Positions 19,645 through 27,881 of a DNA stretch of 64,000 nt are shown here, in pieces. Each line of letters starts with the position of its first letter. Position 1 is the first letter of the stretch. The stretch is from the NCBI RefSeq assembly GCF_000513295.1, contig NC_023065.1:1240001-1304000 (forward strand), given 5' to 3'. Origin of the DNA: Magnetospirillum gryphiswaldense MSR-1 v2. GTDB lineage: Bacteria; Pseudomonadota; Alphaproteobacteria; Rhodospirillales; Magnetospirillaceae. The position numbers and the translations under genes were made by a program. The notes below the pieces were generated by a model. The model was given only the letters and a program-made list of their open reading frames with translations, was not told the DNA's origin and made no database searches.

Positions 19645-20157
19645 ATGGCCGCCGTGCTGATTTCCATTTCGTGTCCTGATCGTCCCGGCCTGATCGCCGC
19701 CATCACCGGGCGCTTGTTCGATCTTGGCGTCAACCTGGGTGACAGCAGTTTCGCCATGCTGGGGGCCGGGGCCGAATTCAGTTCGGTGTGCGAGGTGCCC
19801 GACTCTCTGGCCCTGGACGATCTGCAAACCGAACTGGCCGCCTTGCCGGAACTGGCCCAGGCCCGCATCGATGCGCGTCCGTTCGAGCTTGATTCCGCCC
19901 ATGGCGCCCTGGGCCGCATCACCCATCGGGTGATCGTCTCGGGTGGCGACCGCCCCGGTCTGGTGGCGCGCTTAAGCGAGGTTTTCGGCCAGTTCAACGC
20001 CAATATCGTGCGCATGGACGCCCAACGGGTGCCCGAGCAGAATTTGTATGTCACCCGCTTTTCCGTCTGCCTGCCCGAACGCGCCCAAGCCTGTCTGGCC
20101 ACCATCACCAACACCGCCGGCGAGTTGCACCTGACCTGCCATATCGAGGAAATTTAG
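19645..20157 (+). CDS. GcvR-like protein with two ACT domains
   Basis: A 170-residue protein of two ACT domains: LISISCPDRPGLIAAITGRL at the start and VIVSGGDRPGLVARLSEVF from about residue 94. This layout is that of GcvR-type glycine cleavage regulators, which act by binding other regulators rather than DNA. ATG 19645 is chosen because CGGAGAA lies just upstream; the frame is open much further 5'. Its stop overlaps that of the convergent next gene by 2 bp. Confidence 0.8.
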   Translation: MAAVLISISCPDRPGLIAAITGRLFDLGVNLGDSSFAMLGAGAEFSSVCEVPDSLALDDLQTELAALPELAQARIDARPFELDSAHGALGRITHRVIVSGGDRPGLVARLSEVFGQFNANIVRMDAQRVPEQNLYVTRFSVCLPERAQACLATITNTAGELHLTCHIEEI

Positions 20158-21077
20158 GGCAACAGGATCGTCAGCATCAGGGTCGATTGCAACGGGTTGA
20201 AATTGTCGTCCGACATCAGGGTCGCCACCAGACGGCCGTCGGCCCGCGCCCGCACGGCGACAGCTTCGAAATTGTCCACATTCAGCGGCGGCGCCAGCCG
20301 CACGATCTCACGCCCGGCCAAATTTTCCACTTGGCCCGCGTCCAGGCGCAGCAGCCGCATGGCCGGACCGGCCAGCATGGTGTACTGGCGCTCCACCACC
20401 AGCAGGCCGCCATCGGGCAGGGCCACGGCAGCGGTGGGGCGGAACAGCCCGTGGCGCGGATAGAGCAATTGCCGCCACTGCCCCGGAGTGCCGATCCAGG
20501 CCGGCGATGTCGGCTCGCCCTCGCGCCCTTCGGCGATCAGCAGCAGGCGACCATCGGCCAGCCGGGCCATGGCCTCGATACCGTCGTTTTCGCCCAGGGC
20601 GGCCACGCCTTCGGCCAACGGCACGGCGATCGGGGCACCGTCCAGACCGGACGGATAACGCCAGACCCGGTGCCGACGCTCGAACGACACCAGCCAGGAC
20701 GAACCATCGCGCAAGATTTCCTCGGCGTCGCCGTCGACCTTGCTGTCTTGGGTTATTCCACCCAAACCCCCGCCCTGCAACCCGCTCACGGCAAGCGGGG
20801 CGCCCTCCTTGTCGGCCTGAACGTGAAAACGCAGCCAATACCCTTTGTCGGTCACGCCGACCAAGGCATCGCCGTCCCAGGCCAGCCCGGAAATGCCGCC
20901 GAACCAGGACTGCGCAGCACTCAGACGATGCAGGCCGAGAACCCGCACCTCCCCCAGCCGGTCCAGGGTCGGATCGGTTGAGGAAAGCGGTACCGCCACC
21001 GCGCTGATATCGCCTTGATCCGCGGCCAGACAGGCCGATGGGAACAGCAGGACCAGCAAAATCATCAACCGGCGCAT
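20154..21077 (-). CDS. Exported esterase-like phytase-family beta-propeller protein
   Basis: A 307-residue exported protein with signal peptide MRRLMILLVLLFPSACLAA. The mature part reads like the phytase-like esterase domain (SWFGGISGLAWDGDALVGVT near residue 65, GGLGGITQDSKVDGDAEEIL, ENDGIEAMARLADGRLLLI, NVDNFEAVAVR). The family is widespread in alphaproteobacteria, and its substrate is usually unknown. It converges on the ACT gene with stop codons sharing bases. Confidence 0.75.
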   Translation of the reverse strand: MRRLMILLVLLFPSACLAADQGDISAVAVPLSSTDPTLDRLGEVRVLGLHRLSAAQSWFGGISGLAWDGDALVGVTDKGYWLRFHVQADKEGAPLAVSGLQGGGLGGITQDSKVDGDAEEILRDGSSWLVSFERRHRVWRYPSGLDGAPIAVPLAEGVAALGENDGIEAMARLADGRLLLIAEGREGEPTSPAWIGTPGQWRQLLYPRHGLFRPTAAVALPDGGLLVVERQYTMLAGPAMRLLRLDAGQVENLAGREIVRLAPPLNVDNFEAVAVRARADGRLVATLMSDDNFNPLQSTLMLTILLP

Positions 21078-21131
21078 GCATCCCCCGTCTTGGCTGTGGC
21101 GTCGCTTTCGCACATGCGGCACTATGGCCCG

Positions 21132-21794
21132 ATGAATGCCGAAATCGCCACCACCTTTCCGCAATTCACCCGCCTTGATCCGCAATCGGCGGCCCTGCTA
21201 GAGGGTTCCGCCCGGGTGGTCGCCCTGCCTGCCGGCACCTCCGTCTTTCATGACGGCAGCGAATGTTCCAATTACGTCCTGGTCATCGATGGCTCGGTGC
21301 GGGTGCAGAAAGTGGCGGAAAATGGCCGCGAAATCGTGCTTTACCGGGTGGAAAGCGGGCAATCTTGCGTGCTCACCACCAATTGCCTGATCTCGCACGC
21401 CGATTATACCGCCCAAGGCATCGCCGAAAGCGACGTCAGGGCGTTGGTGCTGCCGGCCTCGGCCTTCCGCAGCCTGCTGGCGCGTTCGGAGGCCTTTCGC
21501 GATTTCGTCTTTTCCGCTTATGCCGCCCGCATCGCCGATTTGCTGATGCTGATCGAGGAAGTGGCCTTCGGCCGCATCGACGTGCGCCTGGCCGCCTGGC
21601 TTTTGCATCATTGCGACGACGACGGCACCATCAAATCCACCCATCAGGACATCGCCACCGAACTGGGCACCGCGCGCGAGGTGATCAGCCGCCAGCTCAA
21701 GGAATTCGAGCGGCGCCACTGGGTCAGCCTGCATCGCGGTCGGGTCGAGGTGAAGAATCGGTCCGGCCTGGCGTCATTGCGCGATTCTGTGTGA
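21132..21794 (+). CDS. Crp/Fnr-family transcriptional regulator
   Basis: A 220-residue regulator. The cyclic-nucleotide-like beta-barrel spans about residues 15-130 (LPAGTSVFHDGSECSNYVLV, GREIVLYRVESGQSCVLTT), and the helix-turn-helix is STHQDIATELGTAREVISRQ near residue 175. The N-terminal Cys set of FNR is absent, though Cys occur at SECSNY, SCVLTTNC. It may therefore sense redox or another small signal. A palindrome overlaps its stop and precedes the next gene. Confidence 0.88.
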   Translation: MNAEIATTFPQFTRLDPQSAALLEGSARVVALPAGTSVFHDGSECSNYVLVIDGSVRVQKVAENGREIVLYRVESGQSCVLTTNCLISHADYTAQGIAESDVRALVLPASAFRSLLARSEAFRDFVFSAYAARIADLLMLIEEVAFGRIDVRLAAWLLHHCDDDGTIKSTHQDIATELGTAREVISRQLKEFERRHWVSLHRGRVEVKNRSGLASLRDSV

Positions 21795-21831
21795 CCTAGT
21801 CACCGAATAAACCAGCCGACCGGGATATAAA
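21791..21831 (+). promoter_or_regulatory. Possible Crp/Fnr site and promoter of the small membrane protein gene
   Basis: GTGAC-CTA-GTCAC (21791-21803) is an inverted repeat. TATAAA lies at 21826-21831. If that is the -10 box, the palindrome centres near -41, the class II activator position. It is the obvious target for the adjacent regulator, by inference only. Confidence 0.4.
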
Positions 21832-21872
21832 TCCACCATCAAGTGGTTCATCCCTTTCGGAGTTCGCGTCCC

Positions 21873-22061
21873 ATGAACAAGAATGTTGGCGGCATCGACC
21901 GCATCCTGCGCATCGTCGTGGGTCTGGTGCTGATCGCCCTGGCCGTCACCGGCACCGTGGGCCTGTGGGGCTATATCGGCGTGGTGCCGTTGCTGACCGG
22001 CCTGATCGGCTGGTGCCCGGCTTATCTGCCCCTGGGCATCAAGACCTGCAAGACCCCGTAA
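21873..22061 (+). CDS. Small DUF2892-type inner membrane protein
   Basis: A 62-residue protein, MNKNVGGIDRILRIVVGLVL, with two hydrophobic segments and the ending IGWCPAYLPLGIKTCKTP. This is the DUF2892/YgaP-like membrane module, often found with sulfur or redox genes. Two Cys near the C-terminus are typical. Likely controlled by the Crp/Fnr regulator 79 bp upstream. Confidence 0.82.
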   Translation: MNKNVGGIDRILRIVVGLVLIALAVTGTVGLWGYIGVVPLLTGLIGWCPAYLPLGIKTCKTP

Positions 22062-22085
22062 ACCACTGGTTTACAGTCAATGAAA

Positions 22086-22118
22086 CCCGCCGCGATCCTG
22101 GTGATCGCGGCGGGTTTT
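22086..22118 (+). terminator. Rho-independent terminator
   Basis: A perfect 12-bp stem, CCCGCCGCGATC with GATCGCGGCGGG, followed by TTTT. A smaller perfect palindrome, GTAAACCA and TGGTTTAC at 22058-22074, overlaps the stop codon before it. The following 170 bp to the next gene show nothing else. Confidence 0.85.
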
Positions 22119-22294
22119 GCATTTCATTTTAAAATCAAAACGAATTTTGGCGCGAACACCGCGAAGGATGTCGCCAGGACGGCCAAGCGCACGGGGCTTT
22201 CACCAGCCCTAGTTTCTGTCAGCCGCAAGTTGACGAATATATGGACAATTCTGCTCCGCCAACCCAATCGTTACGAAAAGATATCGATGGCGCC

Positions 22295-23131
22295 TCACAC
22301 CCGCCCCCGCAAGGCCGCCCAGGCCAGCCGCACTGGCATGGGCCGGGGCCGGTACGAGCGGGAATCGAAGACATCGCCGCCCAGCGAGCGGATGCGACGC
22401 AGATGAGCCCCAGCCAGTACCGCCGGCAACAGCGCCGGCAGCGCCGTACGCGGTACACGCAGGCGGCGGGATTGGCGCAAATGCGGCTCCACAAGGTCGG
22501 TCAAGGTCAGAACAGAGGCGGCCAAAGCGGTCTTGTCAACCGCAGCTGACAAAACCTCATCACTGCTCACTCCCTGCCCGGCCAACACATCGGCGGGTAA
22601 TGAGCACCAGCCTTGGGCCAGATGAAACGGCAGCGACCTCAGCAATCCGGTCAAGGCCCAGGCGGTACCGGCGCTTTGTGCTGCCGCGCAATCCTCGGCC
22701 CCCAACACGGTCGCAGCCAGACGGGCCAGCCCACCGGAGCTGCGCCGACCGTATTCCTGCCAATCGGCAATGGTGGTGAAGGGCGCAGGATCAAGATCAT
22801 GCTGACGGACATCAATCAGATCATGCACATCCGTCAACTGAAGTTGACGGCGCTCGATCAGGTCCAACAGCGGCCCGCCGACCGGATGGCGCATGGCTTC
22901 TTCCCGTCGCGCCCCTTCGACCACGTCGCGCCACCATTGCAGCCGGATCATCCCGGCCAGGGGCTCGCGCACCTGGGTGCGGATTTGGCTGAGTTCCAGA
23001 TTGAAGGCATAAAGCGCCCACAGATCGCCACGGCGGGCGGGATCGGCGAACATGGCGGTGGCGTAACGGTCGTGATCGTGACGGCGCAGGGATTCGCCTA
23101 AGGCGGAAAGATCGGTGATCGAAGCGGTCAA
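22295..23131 (-). CDS. Squalene/phytoene synthase-family protein
   Basis: A protein of about 278 residues with the isoprenoid synthase fold: LWALYAFNLELSQIRTQV and MIRLQWWRDVVEGA near residue 55. The first Asp-rich motif of true synthases (DxxxD, as in DDIAD of HpnC) is replaced by ELSQI. It thus resembles the non-catalytic NDUFAF6-like branch and may be an assembly or regulatory protein. No ATG fits; TTG at 23131 gives a good N-terminus. Divergent from hpnCDE. Confidence 0.7.
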   Translation of the reverse strand: MTASITDLSALGESLRRHDHDRYATAMFADPARRGDLWALYAFNLELSQIRTQVREPLAGMIRLQWWRDVVEGARREEAMRHPVGGPLLDLIERRQLQLTDVHDLIDVRQHDLDPAPFTTIADWQEYGRRSSGGLARLAATVLGAEDCAAAQSAGTAWALTGLLRSLPFHLAQGWCSLPADVLAGQGVSSDEVLSAAVDKTALAASVLTLTDLVEPHLRQSRRLRVPRTALPALLPAVLAGAHLRRIRSLGGDVFDSRSYRPRPMPVRLAWAALRGRV

Positions 23132-23170
23132 GGCGGAATTTCCCTGGTCGGGGGCGGTGGGATTACCATA

Positions 23171-23176
23171 TATAAT
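23171..23176 (+). promoter_or_regulatory. Probable -10 box for hpnCDE
   Basis: TATAAT, 34 bp before the hpnC ATG, in an AT-rich patch (CATATATAATC) shared by the two divergent genes. A convincing -35 box is not seen. GGGAGGA serves hpnC as ribosome binding site. Confidence 0.4.
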
Positions 23177-23210
23177 CGGTCTATAGCGCAACACCAATGG
23201 GAGGACGCCT

Positions 23211-24059
23211 ATGGCCCGTGCCGATGCCGTTCCCCTGCCCAGCCCGGCGGGCAAGCAGCATGGCGACGAGAATTTTCCGGTCGCGTCATTGCTGCTGTCG
23301 TCGTCGCTTCGCCCGAAAATCCTGGCCTTTTACCGTTTTGCCCGTGCCGCCGACGACATCGCCGACGCCCCTGATCTGGACAGCACCGTCAAATTGCAGC
23401 GTCTGGACGAGTTCGAGCGGGGCCTGAGCGGCCTTGCCGGGGCCCCCCAGGCCCTGGCCCTGCATGAAGCCGTCGGCGGCAATTCCCGCCTGCTCGGCCA
23501 TGCCGCCACCTTGCTGCATGCCTTTCGCCGCGATGCCATGACCGATCGCTGCCGGTCATGGGCCGATTTGATGGCCTATTGCAGTTGTTCCGCCGCCCCG
23601 GTCGGGCGCTTTTTGCTGGATTTGCACGATCAGCCGCAGCATCTGCAGGCCAGAACCGACAATTTGTGCGCCGCCTTGCAGGTGCTCAACCATTTGCAGG
23701 ATTGCGGCAAGGATTACCGCGCCTTGGGCCGCATCTACCTGCCCGCCGACTGGATGGCCGCCAGCGGGCTGACCCCGAACGCTCTGGCCGCCAATGGGGG
23801 CGATGCGTCCTTGCGCCACGTCATCGACCTGATGCTCGACCGTACCGAAATGCTGATCGAGCAGGCCGAGCCCCTGCCCCAAGCCATGGATAACCGCCGT
23901 CTGGCCATGGAAACCGCCATCACCATCGGCATCGCCCGCCGGCTGGCTGCACTGTTGCGCCAGCGTGACCCGCTGGCCCAACCGGTCAAACTATCGCCCC
24001 TGGCCTATGGCGCCGCCTTTATCGGTGGGGTTTTGTCGGTCATGCGATCGCGGGCATGA
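23211..24059 (+). CDS. hpnC: Hydroxysqualene synthase HpnC
   Basis: A 282-residue enzyme converting presqualene diphosphate to hydroxysqualene. The start region ENFPVASLLLSSSLRP and the Asp-rich motif ARAADDIADAPDL are diagnostic; the second Asp-rich region is LQDCGKDYRALGRIYLP. It overlaps hpnD by 4 bp (ATGA). With hpnD and hpnE it makes squalene for hopanoids. The cyclase is not in the window. Confidence 0.93.
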   Translation: MARADAVPLPSPAGKQHGDENFPVASLLLSSSLRPKILAFYRFARAADDIADAPDLDSTVKLQRLDEFERGLSGLAGAPQALALHEAVGGNSRLLGHAATLLHAFRRDAMTDRCRSWADLMAYCSCSAAPVGRFLLDLHDQPQHLQARTDNLCAALQVLNHLQDCGKDYRALGRIYLPADWMAASGLTPNALAANGGDASLRHVIDLMLDRTEMLIEQAEPLPQAMDNRRLAMETAITIGIARRLAALLRQRDPLAQPVKLSPLAYGAAFIGGVLSVMRSRA

Positions 24060-24850
24060 GCGGCGGTCATTCCTCGTTCTATTGGCCCATGCGGCTGCTG
24101 CCCAAGGCGAAGCGTCAGGCCATGTTCGCCCTTTACGGCTTTTGCCGGGCGGTGGACGACATCAGCGACGGCGATTTCGACACCGACACCAAGCGGGCCA
24201 AACTGACCACCCTGCGCGCTGCCCTGACCACATGGCAACAGACCGGTATCGCCCTGCATCCGGCCATCGCGGACCTGGCCCCCTTCGTCCAACGCTTCAC
24301 CCTGCCGGTGGCCGAGCTTGAACTGTTGCTGGACGGCATGGAGACTGACGTCAACTCACCATTGACAGCGCCGACAATGGCGGAATTGTCGCATTATTGC
24401 CGTCAGGTCGCCGGTACGGTGGGGGTCTTGGCCATCCACATCCTGGGCCGGCCCGACGCGCGGGACTTCGCCCTGGCCCTGGCCGAGGCGCTGCAACTGA
24501 CCAACATCCTGCGCGACGTGGCCGAGGATGCCCGGCTGGGCCGGCTGTACCTGCCGAAGGAATGCCTGGATCAGGCCCATATCCTGGTGCAATCACCGCG
24601 CGCCGTGCTCAGCCATCCGGCCCTGCCCGCCGCCTGCATGGCGCTTTACACCAAGGCCGAGGCCAAGTTCAGCGAGGCCGAAGCCCTGTTGGCCCAGACC
24701 GGCAAGCGCCATCTGTGGCCGCCCTTGGCCATGATGGCCATCTACCGCAGCCTTTTGCGCCGCCTGCCCCGGCGCGACTGGTCGGCACCGCCGCCGCGCC
24801 TGGGGCATTGGCGTCGGTTGTTGATCGCCCTGTCCGCCGCTTGGGCATGA
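24056..24850 (+). CDS. hpnD: Presqualene diphosphate synthase HpnD
   Basis: A 264-residue squalene/phytoene synthase-family enzyme that condenses two farnesyl diphosphates. It contains SFYWPMRLLPKAKRQAMFAL, the first Asp-rich motif CRAVDDISDGD and the second NILRDVAEDARLGRLYLPKE. Overlaps hpnC and hpnE by 4 bp each, so the three are coupled. Confidence 0.94.
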   Translation: MSGGHSSFYWPMRLLPKAKRQAMFALYGFCRAVDDISDGDFDTDTKRAKLTTLRAALTTWQQTGIALHPAIADLAPFVQRFTLPVAELELLLDGMETDVNSPLTAPTMAELSHYCRQVAGTVGVLAIHILGRPDARDFALALAEALQLTNILRDVAEDARLGRLYLPKECLDQAHILVQSPRAVLSHPALPAACMALYTKAEAKFSEAEALLAQTGKRHLWPPLAMMAIYRSLLRRLPRRDWSAPPPRLGHWRRLLIALSAAWA

Positions 24851-26013
24851 AACCGGTCGTCCATGTGGTCGGTGCCGGTCTGGCCGGACTTGCCGCCGCC
24901 CTGGCTGTCGCCCGCAGCGGTCACGCCGTGCACCTGTACGAAGCCGCGCCCCAGGCCGGCGGGCGCTGCCGCTCGTTTCATGACCCGGTACTCGACCGGG
25001 TCATCGACAACGGCTCGCACCTGTTGCTGGGCGTCAACCGGGTTGCGCTGGACTACCTGAAAGCCAGCGGCGGCCTGGACTTTGTCCATGCCTTGCCGCC
25101 CCGCATCCATTTCGCCCATGTGGGCAACGGCCACACTTGGACCGCATCGCCGACCCGGCTGCCGGTATCGGCATGGGAAGTTCTGCGCGCCGTCTGGCCC
25201 GGTGGCGGCACGGTGGCGCAACGGCTGGGATCGTGCCGGGGTTTTGCCGATTTCTGGCAGCCCTTGTGTCTGGCCATCATGAATACCGCCCCCGCCGCCG
25301 CCGATGCCCGCCTGTTCGCCCGCGTGCTGCGCGCTATCTTGCTGGGTGGGCGGGCGGGGTTTCGCGGCTATGCCTTCCCCCACGGGCTGTCCGCCGCCCT
25401 GATCGACCCCGCCTTGGCCCGGCTGGGCGAATTGGGGGCCGGCATCCATTTCGGCCAGCGCCTGACCGGCATCAGTCAACAGTGGTTGACGTTTGCTGAA
25501 AGGGCGGTTTCCTTGGGGAAAAACGACCGCGTCATCCTGGCCCTGCCGCCCTGGGCGTTGGAATCCTTGCTCCCCGACAACGGTAATTTCGATACAGAAA
25601 CAATCACCAACGTGCATTTCCGCCTGCCCCACGCTCACACCCTGTCCCATCCGCTGGGGTTGATCGGCGGTATGGGGCAATGGCTGTTCGTGCGCGGCGA
25701 CGTCGCCTCGGTGACCATCTCGGCGGCGCAAACTCCACCCGATGCCGCCATCCTTTGGCGGGAAATCGCCCCCGTACTGGATTTGCACCTCCCGCTGCCA
25801 CCCCATCGGGTAGTGCAGGAAAAGCGCGCCACCTTACGGCACACCCCATCGAGCAGCCGCCGCCGCCCCGGCCCGACCACCGACCGGGATGGGGTGTTCC
25901 TGGCCGGCGACTGGCTCGCCTCACCGTGGCCGTGTACCATGGAATCCGCCATTTCTTCCGGCCTTGCCGCCGCCCGTCTTGCCTTGGGACGCGACGATCT
26001 CCGATTATCGTGA
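24847..26013 (+). CDS. hpnE: Hydroxysqualene dehydroxylase HpnE
   Basis: A 388-residue FAD-dependent amine oxidase-type enzyme that reduces hydroxysqualene to squalene. The dinucleotide fold VVGAGLAGLAAALAVARSGH starts at residue 6, followed by EAAPQAGGRCRSF. The C-terminal FAD motif reads GVFLAGDWLASPWPCTMESA. The frame extends upstream through hpnD, but the ATGA overlap and the fold fix the start at 24847. Confidence 0.94.
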   Translation: MKPVVHVVGAGLAGLAAALAVARSGHAVHLYEAAPQAGGRCRSFHDPVLDRVIDNGSHLLLGVNRVALDYLKASGGLDFVHALPPRIHFAHVGNGHTWTASPTRLPVSAWEVLRAVWPGGGTVAQRLGSCRGFADFWQPLCLAIMNTAPAAADARLFARVLRAILLGGRAGFRGYAFPHGLSAALIDPALARLGELGAGIHFGQRLTGISQQWLTFAERAVSLGKNDRVILALPPWALESLLPDNGNFDTETITNVHFRLPHAHTLSHPLGLIGGMGQWLFVRGDVASVTISAAQTPPDAAILWREIAPVLDLHLPLPPHRVVQEKRATLRHTPSSSRRRPGPTTDRDGVFLAGDWLASPWPCTMESAISSGLAAARLALGRDDLRLS

Positions 26014-26115
26014 TAGGATTTTGCCACTTCACATTCAGCCTGCGCCCCCCTATGTTGTGCAGCAGGTTTAGACAACTTCCAAACTACCCTTCAACATTAT
26101 GCATATGAGGCAATG

Positions 26116-26712
26116 ATGGCTTTCGAGCTTCCCCCGCTTCCCTATGACAAGACCGCTCTGGAACCCCATATCTCGGCCCAGACGCTGGACTTCCACCATG
26201 GCAAGCATCACAACGCCTATGTGACCAACCTGAACAATCTGGTGAAGGACACCGATCTGGCGGCCAAGTCGCTGGAAGAGATCATCGCCATCGCCGCCAA
26301 GGATCTGCCGGCCAAGCAGGGCGTGTTCAACAACGCCGCCCAGGTGTGGAACCACACCTTCTTCTGGAATTGCATGAAGCAGGGCGGCGGCGGCAAGCCC
26401 ACCGGCACCGTGCTGGCCAAGATCGAGGCCGCCTTCGGGTCCTACGAAAAGTTCGCCGAGGAATTCAAGAACGCCGCTGTGACCCAGTTCGGCTCGGGCT
26501 GGGCCTGGCTGGTGGAAGAAAACGGCGCGCTCAAGATCACCAAGACCGCCAATGCCGACCTGCCCCTGGCCCACGGCCAGAAGGCGCTGTTGACGGTGGA
26601 CGTGTGGGAACACGCCTATTACCTGGATTTCCAGAACCGCCGCCCCGATTTCGTCCAGACCTTCCTGGACAAGCTGGTGAACTGGGATTTCGTCGCCAAG
26701 AACCTGGGCTGA
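26116..26712 (+). CDS. sodB: Superoxide dismutase (Fe type)
   Basis: A 198-residue cytoplasmic dismutase. Metal ligands are the His of [10 protein letters not shown], the His of [12 protein letters not shown], and Asp and His of [27 protein letters not shown] and the FFWNCM context favour the iron form. A second ATG at 26113 directly precedes; ATG 26116 has better spacing from AGGC. Flanked by its own terminator, so probably monocistronic. Confidence 0.95.
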   Translation: MAFELPPLPYDKTALEPHISAQTLDFHHGKHHNAYVTNLNNLVKDTDLAAKSLEEIIAIAAKDLPAKQGVFNNAAQVWNHTFFWNCMKQGGGGKPTGTVLAKIEAAFGSYEKFAEEFKNAAVTQFGSGWAWLVEENGALKITKTANADLPLAHGQKALLTVDVWEHAYYLDFQNRRPDFVQTFLDKLVNWDFVAKNLG

Positions 26713-26735
26713 GCCCAAGTTTGATGCAAATGCGA

Positions 26736-26765
26736 AACGGCCCTTCCCTTTCGGGAGGGGCCGTT
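26736..26765 (+). terminator. Terminator after sodB
   Basis: AACGGCCCTTCCC pairs with GGGAGGGGCCGTT with one imperfect pair, then CCATATTT. It lies 24 bp after the sodB stop. Confidence 0.75.
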
Positions 26766-26787
26766 CCATATTTCCGCCACGTTCTTC

Positions 26788-26825
26788 GGCGACATTCGCC
26801 GACTGATTGATCGGCGAATGTCGCC
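26788..26825. repeat. Perfect 15-bp inverted repeat upstream of pal
   Basis: GGCGACATTCGCCGA and TCGGCGAATGTCGCC are separated by CTGATTGA. There is no T run, so it is not a classic terminator. It ends 32 bp before the pal ATG and may fold in the pal leader or be an operator. Confidence 0.7.
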
Positions 26826-26857
26826 GACTGGATAGACTTCTTTCAGGGGACACGCAC

Positions 26858-27382
26858 ATGCGTCGCATCGCTGTAACTTTCACCGCGCTCACCGCGCTGC
26901 TGGCCGTCGCCGCTTGCTCGGATCAGGCTCAGCAATCCGGTGGCGTCACCGGCTCGGGCTCCAATACCGGCGGCGGCGTCGCCCGCCCGTCGGGCAACGT
27001 CATGAGCGAGGCCGAGCGTCTGGCCCAGATGCAGCGCGAATTCCAGACCTCGGTCGGGGATCGCGTCTATTACGGCACCGACAGCCACTCGCTGAACGCC
27101 GACGCCAAGGCCACCTTGGACCGTCAGGCCGCCTTCCTGCGCCGCTACCCCACCGTGATGCTGCGCATCGAAGGCCATGCCGACGAACGCGGCACCCGCG
27201 AATACAACCTGGCCCTGGGCGATCGTCGCGCCCAGTCGGTGAAGGAATACCTGCTGGCCCAGGGCGTCGCCTCGGGCCGCCTCAGCACCTCGACTTTCGG
27301 CAAGGAACGCCCGGAAGCCAATGGCGCCAACGAGCAGGCCTGGGCCCAGAACCGCCGCGCCATCAGCGTCATCGCCCAGTAA
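26858..27382 (+). CDS. pal: Peptidoglycan-associated lipoprotein Pal
   Basis: A 174-residue outer membrane lipoprotein. The signal peptide ends in the lipobox LAVAAC, followed by a Gly/Ser-rich linker. The OmpA-like domain carries RIEGHADERGTREYNLALGD and binds peptidoglycan. Pal works with TolB and OmpA-type proteins in envelope constriction. Unusually, tolQRAB genes are not adjacent in this window. AGGGGA precedes the ATG. Confidence 0.95.
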   Translation: MRRIAVTFTALTALLAVAACSDQAQQSGGVTGSGSNTGGGVARPSGNVMSEAERLAQMQREFQTSVGDRVYYGTDSHSLNADAKATLDRQAAFLRRYPTVMLRIEGHADERGTREYNLALGDRRAQSVKEYLLAQGVASGRLSTSTFGKERPEANGANEQAWAQNRRAISVIAQ

Positions 27383-27400
27383 GCGGCGAAGCGCTCAAAG

Positions 27401-27435
27401 AAAAAGCCCGGAACCGCTTGGTTCCGGGCTTTTTT
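27401..27435. terminator. Bidirectional terminator between pal and the YeeE pair
   Basis: AAAAAGCCCGGAACC and GGTTCCGGGCTTTTTT form a strong stem with T runs on both strands. The stop of the downstream convergent gene (TAA at 27434-27436) overlaps its edge. Confidence 0.85.
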
Positions 27436-27880
27436 ATCCCCGTTGCGCGATACGACCTTGCGGCATCTGCGCGTATTCAAGCGCCCGCCACACCAGCATG
27501 CCCGCCACCATGCCCAGGCAGAACCACCAGGCCTGGGACACGCCGCCACCGGCGGACAGGATGGCCGGGCCGGGGCAATAGCCCACCAGCCCCCAGCCCA
27601 GACCGAACAGGGCCGAGCCCATGAACAGGCGCGCATCCAAGCTCTGGTTGGCCGGAATCTGGTACTGCACGGCGCAAAGCGGCCCCGAGCGGCGCAGGCA
27701 CCAGCGATAACCCAAGGCGGTCACCGCCAGCCCACCGGCCATGACCAGGGCCAAGGTAGGATCCCAGACCCCGAACAGATCGAAAAAGCCCAAGACCCGG
27801 GCCGGATCGGCCATGCCCGACAGCAGCAGCCCCGAACCGAACACCAGACCGGCGGCAAAGGCCGACAACAGCCGCTTCAT
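27434..27880 (-). CDS. YeeE/YedE-family membrane protein, second half
   Basis: A 148-residue protein, about four membrane spans, with LLLSGMADPARVLGFFDLFG and LVGYCPGPAILSAG. These are the conserved motifs of the C-terminal half of YeeE/YedE sulfur transporters (DUF6691 type). ATG 27880; the longer frame is not supported. It follows the other half with a 1-bp gap, so the two likely form one thiosulfate- or sulfide-related transporter. Confidence 0.88.
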   Translation of the reverse strand: MKRLLSAFAAGLVFGSGLLLSGMADPARVLGFFDLFGVWDPTLALVMAGGLAVTALGYRWCLRRSGPLCAVQYQIPANQSLDARLFMGSALFGLGWGLVGYCPGPAILSAGGGVSQAWWFCLGMVAGMLVWRALEYAQMPQGRIAQRG

Positions 27881-27881
27881 C

